Shown one piece after another: positions 18,268-27,967 of a DNA stretch of 64,000 bases. Positions within the stretch are counted from its first letter, which is position 1; the number at the start of each line of letters is the position of its first letter. Where the stretch lies: contig DASZUG010000099.1 in the NCBI GenBank assembly GCA_035547755.1, forward strand, positions 40,422-104,421, written 5' to 3'. The notes beneath the pieces are model-generated. The model did no database searches and was not told the origin of the DNA. It saw nothing but the letters and a program-made list of their open reading frames with translations. The translations under genes and the position numbers were made by a program. The stretch comes from Mesorhizobium_L sp035547755. Its GTDB lineage: Bacteria; Pseudomonadota; Alphaproteobacteria; Rhizobiales; Rhizobiaceae.

Positions 18268-18576
18268 ATGCATGTCGGCATTGCGCATTTCCTGACTGTT
18301 TCGGCGATCCTGCTGACGTTGGGCGTTTTCGGTATCTTCCTGAACCGGAAGAACATCATCGTCATTCTCATGTCGATCGAACTGATCCTGCTCGCGGCCA
18401 ACATCAATTTCGTCGCCTTCTCGGCGGCGCTGCATGACCTCGTCGGCCAGGTCTTCGCGCTGTTCGTGCTGACGGTCGCGGCCGCCGAAGCCGCGATCGG
18501 ACTTGCCATTCTGGTGGTGTTCTACCGCAATCGCGGCTCCATCGCCGTCGAAGACGTCAATTCGATGAAGGGCTGA
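18268..18576 (+). CDS. nuoK: NADH-quinone oxidoreductase subunit K
   Basis: A 102-residue membrane subunit with three helices and the two helix-buried glutamates expected for the proton path, in MSIELILLAAN and VAAAEAAIGLAI. Full length for the family. It sits between nuoJ and nuoL at spacings of 2 and 8 bp. Confidence 0.97.
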   Translation: MHVGIAHFLTVSAILLTLGVFGIFLNRKNIIVILMSIELILLAANINFVAFSAALHDLVGQVFALFVLTVAAAEAAIGLAILVVFYRNRGSIAVEDVNSMKG

Positions 18577-18584
18577 AACGAGCC

Positions 18585-20573
18585 ATGTATCTTGCCATCG
18601 TCTTCCTCCCTCTCATCGGCTTCCTGATCGCCGGGCTGTTCGGCAGCCAGATCGGCGCGCGCGCTTGCGAATACATCACCTCCGGTTTCCTGGTGATCGC
18701 CGGCGTCCTGTCCTGGATCGCTTTCTTCCAGGTCGGCTTCGGCGACGTGCAGACCTTCACCGTCCCGGTCCTGGACTTCATCAAGTCCGGCGGGCTGGAG
18801 GTGAACTGGGCGCTGAGGGTCGATACGCTGACGGTCGTCATGCTGGTCGTGGTCACGACGGTTTCGTCGCTCGTCCACATCTATTCGATCGGCTACATGC
18901 ACCACGACCCCGACAGGCCGCGCTTCTTCGCCTATCTGTCGCTCTTCACCTTCGCCATGCTGGCGCTGGTGACGTCGGACAATCTGGTGCAGATGTTCTT
19001 CGGCTGGGAAGGCGTCGGCCTCGCTTCCTATCTGCTGATCGGCTTCTGGTACAAGAAGCCGTCCGCCAACGCCGCCGCGATCAAGGCCTTCGTCGTCAAC
19101 CGCATCGGCGATTTCGGCTTCGCGCTCGGCATATTCGGCGTGTTCGTGCTGTTCGGCTCGATCAATCTCGGCACGGTCTTCGCCAATGCCGCGACCTACC
19201 TGCCGGCGGCGGGTGCTCCCGCGGGCGCGCCCGTGCTGACCTTCCTTGGCTACGCGCTCGACAAGCAGGCGGCCATCACGGTGGTGTGCTTCCTCCTGTT
19301 CATGGGCGCGATGGGCAAATCCGCGCAGGTGCCGCTTCATACCTGGCTGCCGGACGCGATGGAGGGTCCGACGCCGGTTTCCGCCCTCATTCATGCCGCC
19401 ACCATGGTCACGGCGGGCGTCTTCATGGTCGCGCGCCTGTCGCCGCTCTTCGAACTGTCGCATACGACGCTCACCATCGTCACCATCATCGGCGCCATCA
19501 CCGCCTTCTTCGCCGCCACGGTCGGTCTGGTGCAGAACGACATCAAGCGCGTCATCGCCTATTCGACCTGCTCGCAACTCGGCTACATGTTCGTTGCGCT
19601 CGGCGTCGGCGCCTATGGCGCGGGCATCTTCCACCTCTTCACCCACGCCTTCTTCAAGGCCTTGCTCTTCCTCTGCTCCGGTTCGGTCATTCACGCCATG
19701 TCGGACGAGCAGGACATGCGCAACATGGGCGGCCTGAGAAAGCTCATCCCCTATACCTACTGGACGATGATCATCGGCACGCTGGCGCTCACCGGCGTCG
19801 GCATTCCCCTGACGATCATCGGCGCCGCCGGCTTCATCTCCAAGGACGCCATCATCAACGCTTCCTTTGTCGGCCAGAACGCCGCGGCGGGCTTCGCCTT
19901 TGTTCTTCTGGTCATCGCCGCGGGTTTCACCAGCTTCTATTCCTGGCGGCTGATCTTCATGACCTTCCACGGCCGGTCGCGCGCCAGCCACGAGGTCCTT
20001 CATCACGTGCATGAATCCCCGCCGGTGATGCTGGTGCCCCTCTTCCTGCTCTCGCTCGGCGCGCTTTTCGCCGGCATGATCTTCCGTACCTATTTCATCG
20101 GCGAGGGCTATCACGAATTCTGGAAGACGGCGCTCTTCACGCTGCCCAGCAACCATGTCCTAGAGCAGATCGAGCATCTGCCGCTCTGGGTCGAGCTGTC
20201 GCCCTTCGTCACCATGCTGATCGGCCTCTGGATCGCCTGGGTGTTCTACATCCGCTCGCCGCAGGCGCCGGTCAGGCTGGCGGAACAGCATCGCGGGCTT
20301 TACGCCTTCCTCTTGAACAAATGGTACTTTGACGAGGCCTACGACTTCCTCTTCGTCCGGCCCGCCAAGCGTCTCGGCTATTTCCTCTGGAAGAAGGGCG
20401 ACGGTGCGGTCATCGACGGCCTCGGCCCCGACGGCATCTCGGCGCGGGTCGTCGACGTCACCCGCGAAGTGGTGCGGCTGCAGACGGGCTACCTCTATCA
20501 CTACGCCTTCGTGATGCTGATCGGCATTGCCGCGCTCGTCACCTGGATGATGCTCGGGAGCACTTTCCAATGA
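18585..20573 (+). CDS. nuoL: NADH-quinone oxidoreductase subunit L
   Basis: A 662-residue antiporter-like proton-pumping subunit with many membrane helices. FGWEGVGLASYLLIGFWY and the lysine-bearing AMGKSAQVPLHTWLPDAMEGPTPVSALIHAATMV are diagnostic. The long C-terminal lateral helix characteristic of NuoL is present. Its last 4 bases overlap the nuoM start (ATGA). Confidence 0.97.
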   Translation: MYLAIVFLPLIGFLIAGLFGSQIGARACEYITSGFLVIAGVLSWIAFFQVGFGDVQTFTVPVLDFIKSGGLEVNWALRVDTLTVVMLVVVTTVSSLVHIYSIGYMHHDPDRPRFFAYLSLFTFAMLALVTSDNLVQMFFGWEGVGLASYLLIGFWYKKPSANAAAIKAFVVNRIGDFGFALGIFGVFVLFGSINLGTVFANAATYLPAAGAPAGAPVLTFLGYALDKQAAITVVCFLLFMGAMGKSAQVPLHTWLPDAMEGPTPVSALIHAATMVTAGVFMVARLSPLFELSHTTLTIVTIIGAITAFFAATVGLVQNDIKRVIAYSTCSQLGYMFVALGVGAYGAGIFHLFTHAFFKALLFLCSGSVIHAMSDEQDMRNMGGLRKLIPYTYWTMIIGTLALTGVGIPLTIIGAAGFISKDAIINASFVGQNAAAGFAFVLLVIAAGFTSFYSWRLIFMTFHGRSRASHEVLHHVHESPPVMLVPLFLLSLGALFAGMIFRTYFIGEGYHEFWKTALFTLPSNHVLEQIEHLPLWVELSPFVTMLIGLWIAWVFYIRSPQAPVRLAEQHRGLYAFLLNKWYFDEAYDFLFVRPAKRLGYFLWKKGDGAVIDGLGPDGISARVVDVTREVVRLQTGYLYHYAFVMLIGIAALVTWMMLGSTFQ

Positions 20574-22081
20574 CCGCCTGGCCGATCCTCTCGACCGTCA
20601 CCTTCCTGCCGCTGGTCGGCGTTCTCCTGATCCTCTTCATCCGCGACGAGGGCGAGGCGGCGCGGCGCAACATCCGCATGATCGCGCTCCTGACGACGAT
20701 CGTGACATTCATCGTATCGCTGTTCATCTGGATCGGCTTCGATACCTCGAATCCGGGCTTCCAGATGGTCGAGAAGCACGAATGGCTGGATTCGGGCATC
20801 TCCTATCATATGGGCGTCGACGGCATTTCGATGCTGTTCGTCATCCTCACCACCTTCCTGATGCCGTTCTGCATCCTGGCGAGTTGGGAAGCGATCAATG
20901 TGCGGGTGAAGGCCTATATGATCGCCTTCCTGGTGCTGGAAACGCTGATGACCGGCGTGTTCTGCGCGCTCGACATCGTGCTGTTCTACGTCTTCTTCGA
21001 AGGCGGCCTGATCCCGATGTTCATCATCATTGGCGTCTGGGGCGGCAAGCGGCGCGTCTATGCGAGCTTCAAGTTCTTCCTCTATACGCTGCTCGGATCG
21101 GTCCTGATGCTGCTCGCCATTATGGCGATGTTCTGGCAGGCGGGCACGACGGACATCACCCAGCTTCTGACCTACCACTTCCCGGTCGGCATGCAGAAAT
21201 GGCTGTGGTTCGCCTTCTTCGCCTCCTTTGCGGTGAAGATGCCGATGTGGCCGGTGCACACCTGGCTGCCCGATGCGCATGTCGAGGCGCCGACGGCCGG
21301 GTCCGTCATCCTGGCGGGCATCCTGTTGAAGATGGGCGGGTACGGCTTCCTGCGCTTCTCGCTACCGATGTTCCCGAACGCCTCGGCGGATTTCGCGCCT
21401 TTCATCTTCACGCTCTCCGTCGTCGCGATCATCTACACGTCGCTGGTCGCGCTGATGCAGGACGACATGAAGAAGCTGATCGCCTATTCGTCGGTCGCGC
21501 ATATGGGCTTCGTGACGATGGGCATCTTCGTGATGAACACGCAGGGCCTGCAGGGCGCACTCTTCCTGATGCTCAGCCATGGCCTTGTCTCCGGCGCGCT
21601 CTTCCTCTGCGTCGGCGTCATCTATGACCGCATGCACACGCGCGAGATCGCGGCCTATGGCGGGCTGGTCAACAACATGCCGAAATATGCGGTCGCCCTG
21701 ATGGTGTTCACGATGGCCAATGTCGGCCTGCCCGGAACGAGCGGTTTCGTCGGCGAGTTCCTGACGCTCCTCGGCGCCTTCCGCTTCAACACCTGGGTGG
21801 CCTTCTTCGCCACGACCGGCGTCATCCTGTCGGCGGCTTACGCGCTTTGGCTTTATCGGCGCGTTATCTTCGGCGTGCTGGACAAGGACAGCTTGAAGGG
21901 GCTGCTCGATCTTTCCGTGCGCGAGAAGTCGATCCTCTACCCGCTGATTATCCTCGTGGTCTTCTTCGGCTTCTATCCCGCGCCGATCCTCAACGCGACG
22001 TCGGCGTCCGTGGACAATCTCCTGCACAACGTCACAGCTTCGATCGATGCGACCCATCAGGTCGCATCGGCACAGAAATAA
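20570..22081 (+). CDS. nuoM: NADH-quinone oxidoreductase subunit M
   Basis: A 503-residue antiporter-like subunit. The key segments FYVFFEGGLIPMFIIIGVWGG (Glu of the proton path) and KMPMWPVHTWLPDAHVEAPTAGSV (Lys) are intact. It overlaps nuoL by 4 bp and ends 15 bp before nuoN. Confidence 0.97.
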   Translation: MTAWPILSTVTFLPLVGVLLILFIRDEGEAARRNIRMIALLTTIVTFIVSLFIWIGFDTSNPGFQMVEKHEWLDSGISYHMGVDGISMLFVILTTFLMPFCILASWEAINVRVKAYMIAFLVLETLMTGVFCALDIVLFYVFFEGGLIPMFIIIGVWGGKRRVYASFKFFLYTLLGSVLMLLAIMAMFWQAGTTDITQLLTYHFPVGMQKWLWFAFFASFAVKMPMWPVHTWLPDAHVEAPTAGSVILAGILLKMGGYGFLRFSLPMFPNASADFAPFIFTLSVVAIIYTSLVALMQDDMKKLIAYSSVAHMGFVTMGIFVMNTQGLQGALFLMLSHGLVSGALFLCVGVIYDRMHTREIAAYGGLVNNMPKYAVALMVFTMANVGLPGTSGFVGEFLTLLGAFRFNTWVAFFATTGVILSAAYALWLYRRVIFGVLDKDSLKGLLDLSVREKSILYPLIILVVFFGFYPAPILNATSASVDNLLHNVTASIDATHQVASAQK

Positions 22082-22096
22082 CGGGATCCGGAACCC

Positions 22097-23530
22097 ATGA
22101 CCGCCTCTCTTTCCATGAGCCTGTGGCTGGCGACGCCGGAACTGATTATGGCTGTCGGAGCCATGGCGCTCCTGATGGTCGGCGCCTTTTCGGGCGAGCG
22201 TTCGAGCGGCACGGTGACGTTCCTCGCGATCCTGCTGATGATCGTCGCCGGCGCCTGGATCATCCTGGTCGGCGGCGAGGGGACGGCGTTCGGAGGCGCT
22301 TTCGTCGTCGACAATTTCGCCCGCTTCATGAAGGTCCTTTCCCTGATCGGTTCCGTCGTGGCGCTCTTCATGTCGTCGCAATACATCCGCGCCGAACGCT
22401 TCGAGAAATTCGAATATCCGGTGCTCATCGTCATCTCGACGCTCGGCATGATGCTGATGATCTCGGCTTTCAACATGATCGGGCTTTATCTCGGCCTCGA
22501 GTTGCAATCCTTCTCGATCTACGTTCTGGCCGCGATCCATCGCGACGATTTGAAATCCTCCGAAGCAGGCCTGAAATATTTCGTCCTCGGCGCGCTTGCC
22601 TCCGGCCTGCTCCTCTATGGCATCTCGCTCGTTTACGGCTATACCGGCAACACCGGCTTCCAGGAGATCGCCGCGGCTCTTTCCGGCGGCCGGCATCTCG
22701 GCCTGACCTTCGGCCTCGTCTTCCTGCTGGCCGGCATCGCCTTCAAGATATCGGCCGTTCCGTTCCACATGTGGACGCCGGACGTCTACCAGGGCGCGCC
22801 GACGCCGGTGACGACGTTCCTGGCCTCCGCGCCGAAGATGGCGGCTATGGCGCTGATGGTCCGTGTCACCGTCGGCCCGTTCGAGCCGATCGCGCGCGAA
22901 TGGCAGCAGATCATCGTTTTCATCTCCATCGCCTCGATGGTGCTCGGTTCCTTCGCCGCCATCGGCCAACGCAATTTCAAGCGCCTGATGGCTTATTCCT
23001 CGATCGGCCATGTTGGATACGCGCTGGTCGGGCTCGCGGCCAACACCCAGGCCGGCGTGCGCGGCGTCGTCATCTACATGCTCATCTATCTTGTCATGAC
23101 GCTCGGCACCTTCGCCGTCATCCTGTCGATGCGGCGCAAGGAAGGCTATTTGCAGGATATCAGCGAGCTTTCCGGCCTGTCGCATACGAATCCGATGATG
23201 GCGACCATCCTCACTATCCTCATGTTCTCGCTTGCCGGCATCCCGCCGCTTGCCGGGTTCTGGGGGAAGTGGTACGTCTTCCTGGCCGCAATCAACGCCA
23301 ATCTCTACACGCTTGCCGTAATCGGCGTGCTTGCCTCGGTCGTCGGCGCTTACTACTATCTCAGGATCGTCAAGATCATGTGGTTCGACGAACCTGTGGC
23401 GGCTTACCTGCCGGCGTCGCTCAATCTGCGCATCGTCCTCGGCGTCTCCGGCCTGTTCATGCTCTTCTACGTCCTGATCGGCGGTCCGATCAGCACGGTG
23501 GCGGAAGCCGCCGCCAAGAGCTTCTTCTGA
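22097..23530 (+). CDS. nuoN: NADH-quinone oxidoreductase subunit N
   Basis: A 477-residue third antiporter-like subunit and last gene of the complex I set. GLYLGLELQSFSIYVLAA and the AFKISAVPFHMWTPDVYQGAPTPVTTFL motif identify it. birA starts 4 bp after the stop, so the transcript probably continues. Confidence 0.97.
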   Translation: MTASLSMSLWLATPELIMAVGAMALLMVGAFSGERSSGTVTFLAILLMIVAGAWIILVGGEGTAFGGAFVVDNFARFMKVLSLIGSVVALFMSSQYIRAERFEKFEYPVLIVISTLGMMLMISAFNMIGLYLGLELQSFSIYVLAAIHRDDLKSSEAGLKYFVLGALASGLLLYGISLVYGYTGNTGFQEIAAALSGGRHLGLTFGLVFLLAGIAFKISAVPFHMWTPDVYQGAPTPVTTFLASAPKMAAMALMVRVTVGPFEPIAREWQQIIVFISIASMVLGSFAAIGQRNFKRLMAYSSIGHVGYALVGLAANTQAGVRGVVIYMLIYLVMTLGTFAVILSMRRKEGYLQDISELSGLSHTNPMMATILTILMFSLAGIPPLAGFWGKWYVFLAAINANLYTLAVIGVLASVVGAYYYLRIVKIMWFDEPVAAYLPASLNLRIVLGVSGLFMLFYVLIGGPISTVAEAAAKSFF

Positions 23531-23534
23531 ACAT

Positions 23535-24377
23535 ATGGGGTTTGTGCTCGCTCCCTCGGCGGCATTGGCGGGCTATCGCCTGGAAGCACATGACAGCGTG
23601 GGATCGACCAATTCGCTTGCGCTTGAAGCGGCGCGGGCCGGCGATACCGGAAATCTCTGGATCGTTTCCCGGAAGCAGGAGAGCGGCCGCGGCCGGCGCG
23701 GAAGGGCGTGGCAGACGCCGGAGGGCAATCTCGCCGCGACGCTTCTGGCGCGGAGCGATTTCGATCTGAAGCTTGCCGCGACGCTCGGATTTGTCGCCGG
23801 CCTTTCTCTTGCGGATGCGTTGGCGGCGGTGGTTCCTGGAAAAGCGCGCGTTTCCATTGCCGCCGATGGCGGCAGCGGAAGCCATGAGGATGGCGAGGGC
23901 GCTCGGTTTACGCTCAAATGGCCGAATGACGTCTTGGCCGGGGGGCAGAAGCTCGCCGGTATCCTGCTTGAATCCTCGCTGCTGGAAGGAGGGCGCTTCG
24001 CGGTCGCGGTCGGCATCGGCGTCAATGTCGTCGCCTATCCGGACGACCTGCCTTACCCTGCGACCTCCCTTGCCGCGATGGGCGCGGATTGCGACGCCGA
24101 GACGCTGTTCCTGGCGCTTTCCGATGCCTGGATGAGCTATGTCGGCCTGTGGGACAACGGCCGCGGCCTCGACCGGATAAGGCGATTGTGGCTGACGCAG
24201 GCCGCCGGTCTCGGCGGCGAGGTGGCGGTACGGGTCGGCGGGAGGGTCGTGCGCGGCATATTCGAGACCATCGACGAGGAATGCCGCTTCGTCATCCGCG
24301 ATGCTTCGGGCGCGACAATACCGATCGCCGCCGGGGACGTGCATTTCGGCGCCGTGGCCTCGGAAAAAGCAGGGTAG
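23535..24377 (+). CDS. birA: biotin--[acetyl-CoA-carboxylase] ligase
   Basis: A 280-residue enzyme that activates biotin with ATP and attaches it to the carboxyl carrier protein of biotin-dependent carboxylases. SVGSTNSLALE, ESGRGRRGRAWQTPEGNL (biotinyl-AMP binding) and LKWPNDVLAGGQKLAGILLE mark the catalytic domain, and a short SH3-like C-terminal domain follows. No N-terminal winged helix is present, so unlike E. coli BirA it cannot act as a repressor. A Gly/Ser-rich stretch near 107-120 is an insertion relative to shorter homologues. Its place directly after nuoN is usual in rhizobia. Confidence 0.93.
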   Translation: MGFVLAPSAALAGYRLEAHDSVGSTNSLALEAARAGDTGNLWIVSRKQESGRGRRGRAWQTPEGNLAATLLARSDFDLKLAATLGFVAGLSLADALAAVVPGKARVSIAADGGSGSHEDGEGARFTLKWPNDVLAGGQKLAGILLESSLLEGGRFAVAVGIGVNVVAYPDDLPYPATSLAAMGADCDAETLFLALSDAWMSYVGLWDNGRGLDRIRRLWLTQAAGLGGEVAVRVGGRVVRGIFETIDEECRFVIRDASGATIPIAAGDVHFGAVASEKAG

Positions 24378-24384
24378 AAGCGGG

Positions 24385-26049
24385 ATGGCAGCGACGGACG
24401 AACTGGTTTTTGTGCCCTTGGGCGGCGTCGGCGAGATCGGCATGAATTTCGCCCTTTACGGCTTCGGCCCGGCAAGCCGGCGCGAGTGGATCATCGTCGA
24501 TTGCGGTGTCACCTTCGCCACGCCCGAAACGCCCGGCATCGATCTCATCCTGCCCGATACACGCTTCATCGAAGGCGAATTGGATCGCTTGCGCGGCATG
24601 GTCATCACCCATGCGCATGAGGATCATTACGGCGCCGTCCTCGATCTCTGGCCGCGCCTCAAGGTGCCAGTCTGGATGACGCCCTTCACGGCGGGGCTCC
24701 TGGAAGCAAAGCGGGTGTCCGAACCCGGCGCGCCGCAGGTGCCCGTTTCGATTTTCCATGCAGGCGAAACGTTCACCGTCGGCCCTTTCAGCATCGAGGC
24801 GGTGGCGGTCAACCATTCCATTCCCGAGCCGGTGTCGCTCGCCATCACCAGCCCGGCCGGCACTGTGATCCATACGGGCGACTGGAAAATCGATCCAGGC
24901 CCGACGATCGGGCCGGTGATCGACGGGCCGCGTTTCAAGGCGCTCGGCGATGGCGGGGTTCTCGCGCTCGTCTGCGATTCCACCAATGCGATGCGTGAGG
25001 GCGAATCGCCTTCCGAAACGCAAGTCGGCGAGAGCCTCGCCGAATTGATCCGCAAGGCAGCCGGCCGCGTTGCCATCACCACATTTTCCTCCAATGTCGG
25101 ACGCATCCGCGCCGTGGCCGAGGCCGCGCGGGATGCGGGGCGCGAGGTGCTGGTGATGGGGCGCTCGCTGAAGCGCGTCATCGACGTCGCTTCCGATCTC
25201 GGTTATCTCGACGGCCTGCCGGGTTTCATCGACGAGGCCGAATATGCACTGATCCCGCGCGAGCGGCTGGTGATCCTGTGCACCGGAAGCCAGGGTGAGC
25301 CGCGCGCGGCGATGGCAAAACTTGCCCGCGACGAATTGAAGACCATCTCGCTTGCCCCCGGCGACACGGTGATTTTCTCCTCGCGCGTCATACCCGGCAA
25401 CGAGAAGGCCATCATCGCGATCAAGAACGGCCTGATCGATCAGGGCGTCCGGGTCATAGAGGATAGCGATGCGCTCGTTCACGTCTCGGGTCATCCGCGC
25501 CGCGCGGAACTCCGGCGTATGTATGAATGGGTCCGTCCCCAGATCGCCGTCCCAGTGCACGGCGAAGCGGCGCATCTGGTGGCGCATGGCTCGCTCGCCG
25601 CGGAAGTGGGCGTTCCCCAGGTCGCGCAGGTGCGCGACGGCGACATGCTGCGGCTTTTCCCCGGGCCCGCCGAGATCATCGACCAGGTGCCGTTCGGACG
25701 CGTCTATAAGGACGGGCTGCTGATCGGCTCGGAAGAGGAGATGGGCATCCGCGAGCGCCGCAAGCTCTCCTTCGCCGGCCATATCGTCGTCAATGTCGTG
25801 CTCGACGAGCGTTACGATCTGGCGGGCGATCCCGATATTGTCGGCGTCGGCGTGGCGAAAGCCGACGCGGCAGGCAGGCCGCTCGAAGACCAGATGCTGG
25901 ATGCGGCGATTGGCGCCGTTGAAAGCATCCCGCGGCAAAGGCGAAAAGACCTCGATCTCGTATCGGAAGCCGTGCGCCGCGCCGTGCGTAGCGAGGCCAA
26001 TGAAATATGGGGCAAGAAGCCGCTCGTGACGGTATTTGTGACGAGGTAA
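24385..26049 (+). CDS. rnj: ribonuclease J
   Basis: A 554-residue metallo-beta-lactamase/beta-CASP nuclease that matures and degrades RNA from the 5' end and internally. I chose MAATDELVFVPLGGVGEIGMN at 24385; the upstream ATG overlaps birA deeply. The metal motif HAHEDHYGAV is near residue 77, followed by the GDWKID region and the beta-CASP motifs, and a C-terminal domain lies after about 450. It is 7 bp after birA, in the same transcript. In alphaproteobacteria RNase J coexists with RNase E and works in rRNA 5'-end processing. Confidence 0.93.
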   Translation: MAATDELVFVPLGGVGEIGMNFALYGFGPASRREWIIVDCGVTFATPETPGIDLILPDTRFIEGELDRLRGMVITHAHEDHYGAVLDLWPRLKVPVWMTPFTAGLLEAKRVSEPGAPQVPVSIFHAGETFTVGPFSIEAVAVNHSIPEPVSLAITSPAGTVIHTGDWKIDPGPTIGPVIDGPRFKALGDGGVLALVCDSTNAMREGESPSETQVGESLAELIRKAAGRVAITTFSSNVGRIRAVAEAARDAGREVLVMGRSLKRVIDVASDLGYLDGLPGFIDEAEYALIPRERLVILCTGSQGEPRAAMAKLARDELKTISLAPGDTVIFSSRVIPGNEKAIIAIKNGLIDQGVRVIEDSDALVHVSGHPRRAELRRMYEWVRPQIAVPVHGEAAHLVAHGSLAAEVGVPQVAQVRDGDMLRLFPGPAEIIDQVPFGRVYKDGLLIGSEEEMGIRERRKLSFAGHIVVNVVLDERYDLAGDPDIVGVGVAKADAAGRPLEDQMLDAAIGAVESIPRQRRKDLDLVSEAVRRAVRSEANEIWGKKPLVTVFVTR

Positions 26050-26057
26050 ACTATTGC

Positions 26058-26151
26058 GGCAGTCGGCATTCGGCAGTCGACAATAGAGTTTGATTTTCCG
26101 GCAGCCGTCTGCCCGTGGCTCGCTACTGCCGACTGACGATTGACGATTGCC
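26058..26151. repeat. gene-less pair of heptamer arrays in inverted orientation
   Basis: The left array (26058-26085) reads GGCAGTC, GGCATTC, GGCAGTC, GACAATA; the right array (26124-26151) reads TACTGCC, GACTGAC, GATTGAC, GATTGCC. Each is four heptamers (28 bp). Their reverse-complement alignment matches at 22 of 28 positions, with 38 bp between them. The layout copies the S23 cassette at 9482-9925 (four heptamers per side, inverted), but with a different heptamer and no gene. It lies between rnj and mce. Confidence 0.6.
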
Positions 26152-26168
26152 CGGAACCGGAGGTTCCA

Positions 26169-26573
<405 letters not shown>

Positions 26574-26591
26574 TCCAAGGAGGACGGTGGA

Positions 26592-26861
26592 ATGGGTTGG
26601 GTCAGCATCACGGCGTTCTTTTTCCTGATGTGGTGGGTCGTGCTTTTCGCCGCGCTCCCGCTCGGCCTGCGCACCCAACAGGACGACAACAATGTAACGC
26701 TCGGCACCATCGCGAGCGCCCCGCGCGGCCGGCATATGCTGAGGGCCATCCTCATCGCCACAGTATTCGATATCATCCTGGTCGGTGTCGTCGTTTTCGC
26801 CGTTAATTATCTGGGGCTTGGCTTCGATGATCTGCCCCAGGTTCTGCCGAGTTTCAGATGA
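26592..26861 (+). CDS. DUF1467 family membrane protein
   Basis: An 89-residue protein with two hydrophobic helices (about 4-24 and 51-73) around a short polar loop TQQDDNNVTLGTIASAPRG. It matches the small DUF1467 family that in alphaproteobacteria follows mce. GGAGGA stands before the ATG. Function unknown. In many relatives proS comes next; here an acetyltransferase gene does, so the conserved run ends at this point. Confidence 0.85.
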   Translation: MGWVSITAFFFLMWWVVLFAALPLGLRTQQDDNNVTLGTIASAPRGRHMLRAILIATVFDIILVGVVVFAVNYLGLGFDDLPQVLPSFR

Positions 26862-26894
26862 AGCCCGCATTGTCGATGGAGAGGATATGAACCG

Positions 26895-27368
26895 ATGATA
26901 GAGAGCGGGCCATCTGTCATCATAAGGCGGGCCGAACAACGCGACATTGCAGCGATCATCGCGCTCTTCGCCGACGATGCCGTCGGCGGTCATGGCGACA
27001 CGAATGACGAATCGGCGCGGCCGGATTACGAAGCTGCCTTCGAAGCCATTGCCGCGAATCCCCTGAGCCAACTCCATGTTGCCGAACTCGGAGGCGAGGT
27101 TGTCGGCACCTTCCAGACGACCATCGTGACGACGATGAGCGGGCGCGGCGCCTCGAGCGTCCTCCTTTCGGCGGTACAGACGAGGCGCGACATGCGCTCC
27201 AAAGGCGTCGGGCATGCCATGATCCGCCATGTCGTGGAAACGGCACGGACGAGCGGCGCCGCATTCGTGCAACTGACATCGAACAGCCTGAGGACCGACG
27301 CTCATCGCTTCTATGAGCGGGAAGGCTTTGCGAAAAGCCACACAGGCTTCAAGATGAAGTTGCGTTAA
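26895..27368 (+). CDS. GNAT-family N-acetyltransferase
   Basis: A 157-residue acetyl-CoA-dependent transferase. IIRRAEQRDIAAIIALF opens the fold, and the acetyl-CoA loop lies in TRRDMRSKGVGHAMIRH (R-x-x-G-x-G/A-like). FYEREGFAKSHTGFKMKL closes it. The acceptor substrate is unknown. It lies 33 bp after DUF1467 on the same strand. Confidence 0.85.
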   Translation: MIESGPSVIIRRAEQRDIAAIIALFADDAVGGHGDTNDESARPDYEAAFEAIAANPLSQLHVAELGGEVVGTFQTTIVTTMSGRGASSVLLSAVQTRRDMRSKGVGHAMIRHVVETARTSGAAFVQLTSNSLRTDAHRFYEREGFAKSHTGFKMKLR

Positions 27369-27455
27369 GCCTATTGTTCTTGCGTTCATCGCGCCACAAG
27401 GCCATAAGGTTCACCGAACCGGCCGGACTGCATTCCGGCCCAGGCAAGGTTTGCA

Positions 27456-27854
27456 ATGTTGAAATTCCTTCTTGAATTCTTCACCTGGTGGAACGGGCAG
27501 ACGCTCGGGACGCGTTTTTTCACCTGGCGTTTCGGCAAGCGTGTCGGCGAGGACGAGTTCGGCAACGTTTACTACGAAGGCACGACCGATTCGGAAGGCC
27601 GCACGCGGCGCTGGGTGATCTACAAGGGGTATTCCGAGGCATCCGACATCCCGCCGGGATGGCATGGCTGGATCCATCATCGCGTCGATGTTCCTCCGAC
27701 CGAGGAGAATTATAAGCCGCGCGAATGGCAGAAGCCGCATCTGCCCAATCTGACCGGAACGACGGCCGCTTACCGGCCGAAGGGATCGATCCTCGGTCAG
27801 TCGCGGCGGCCGAGAGTGGATGGCGATTACGACGCCTGGACGCCGGGGAGTTGA
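27456..27854 (+). CDS. NDUFA12-family complex I accessory protein
   Basis: A 132-residue homologue of the mitochondrial NDUFA12/B17.2 subunit, one of the few supernumerary complex I subunits shared with alphaproteobacteria. The WWNGQTLGTRFFTWRFGKRVGEDEFGNVYYEG start and the RRWVIYKGYSEASDIPPGWHGWIHH core are typical. It lies 3.9 kb after nuoN, away from the nuo genes, as in other rhizobia. A GGCCGGA/TCCGGCC hairpin (27421-27440) stands just before the gene, which could insulate it from upstream transcription. Confidence 0.9.
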   Translation: MLKFLLEFFTWWNGQTLGTRFFTWRFGKRVGEDEFGNVYYEGTTDSEGRTRRWVIYKGYSEASDIPPGWHGWIHHRVDVPPTEENYKPREWQKPHLPNLTGTTAAYRPKGSILGQSRRPRVDGDYDAWTPGS

Positions 27855-27967
27855 GGGGGACGGCGATTGCGGGGGGTGTTTTCTCGCCACAATTGTGAGC
27901 TAATCGCGCGTTGTTCCACCCCCTTGGCAGGGACAATCAGGCGGCAGGACACCGGCGGCGAATCCTC

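Noticed and set aside
18522..20156. 544-codon frame antisense to nuoL
   Set aside because: Extreme Glu/Arg/Asp/His composition typical of the antisense frame of a membrane protein.
21362..23185. 607-codon frame antisense to nuoM/nuoN
   Set aside because: Same shadow composition, spans two real genes.
21847..23769. 640-codon same-strand frame across nuoM, nuoN and birA
   Set aside because: Overlaps three well-supported genes in another frame; Arg-rich, no motifs.
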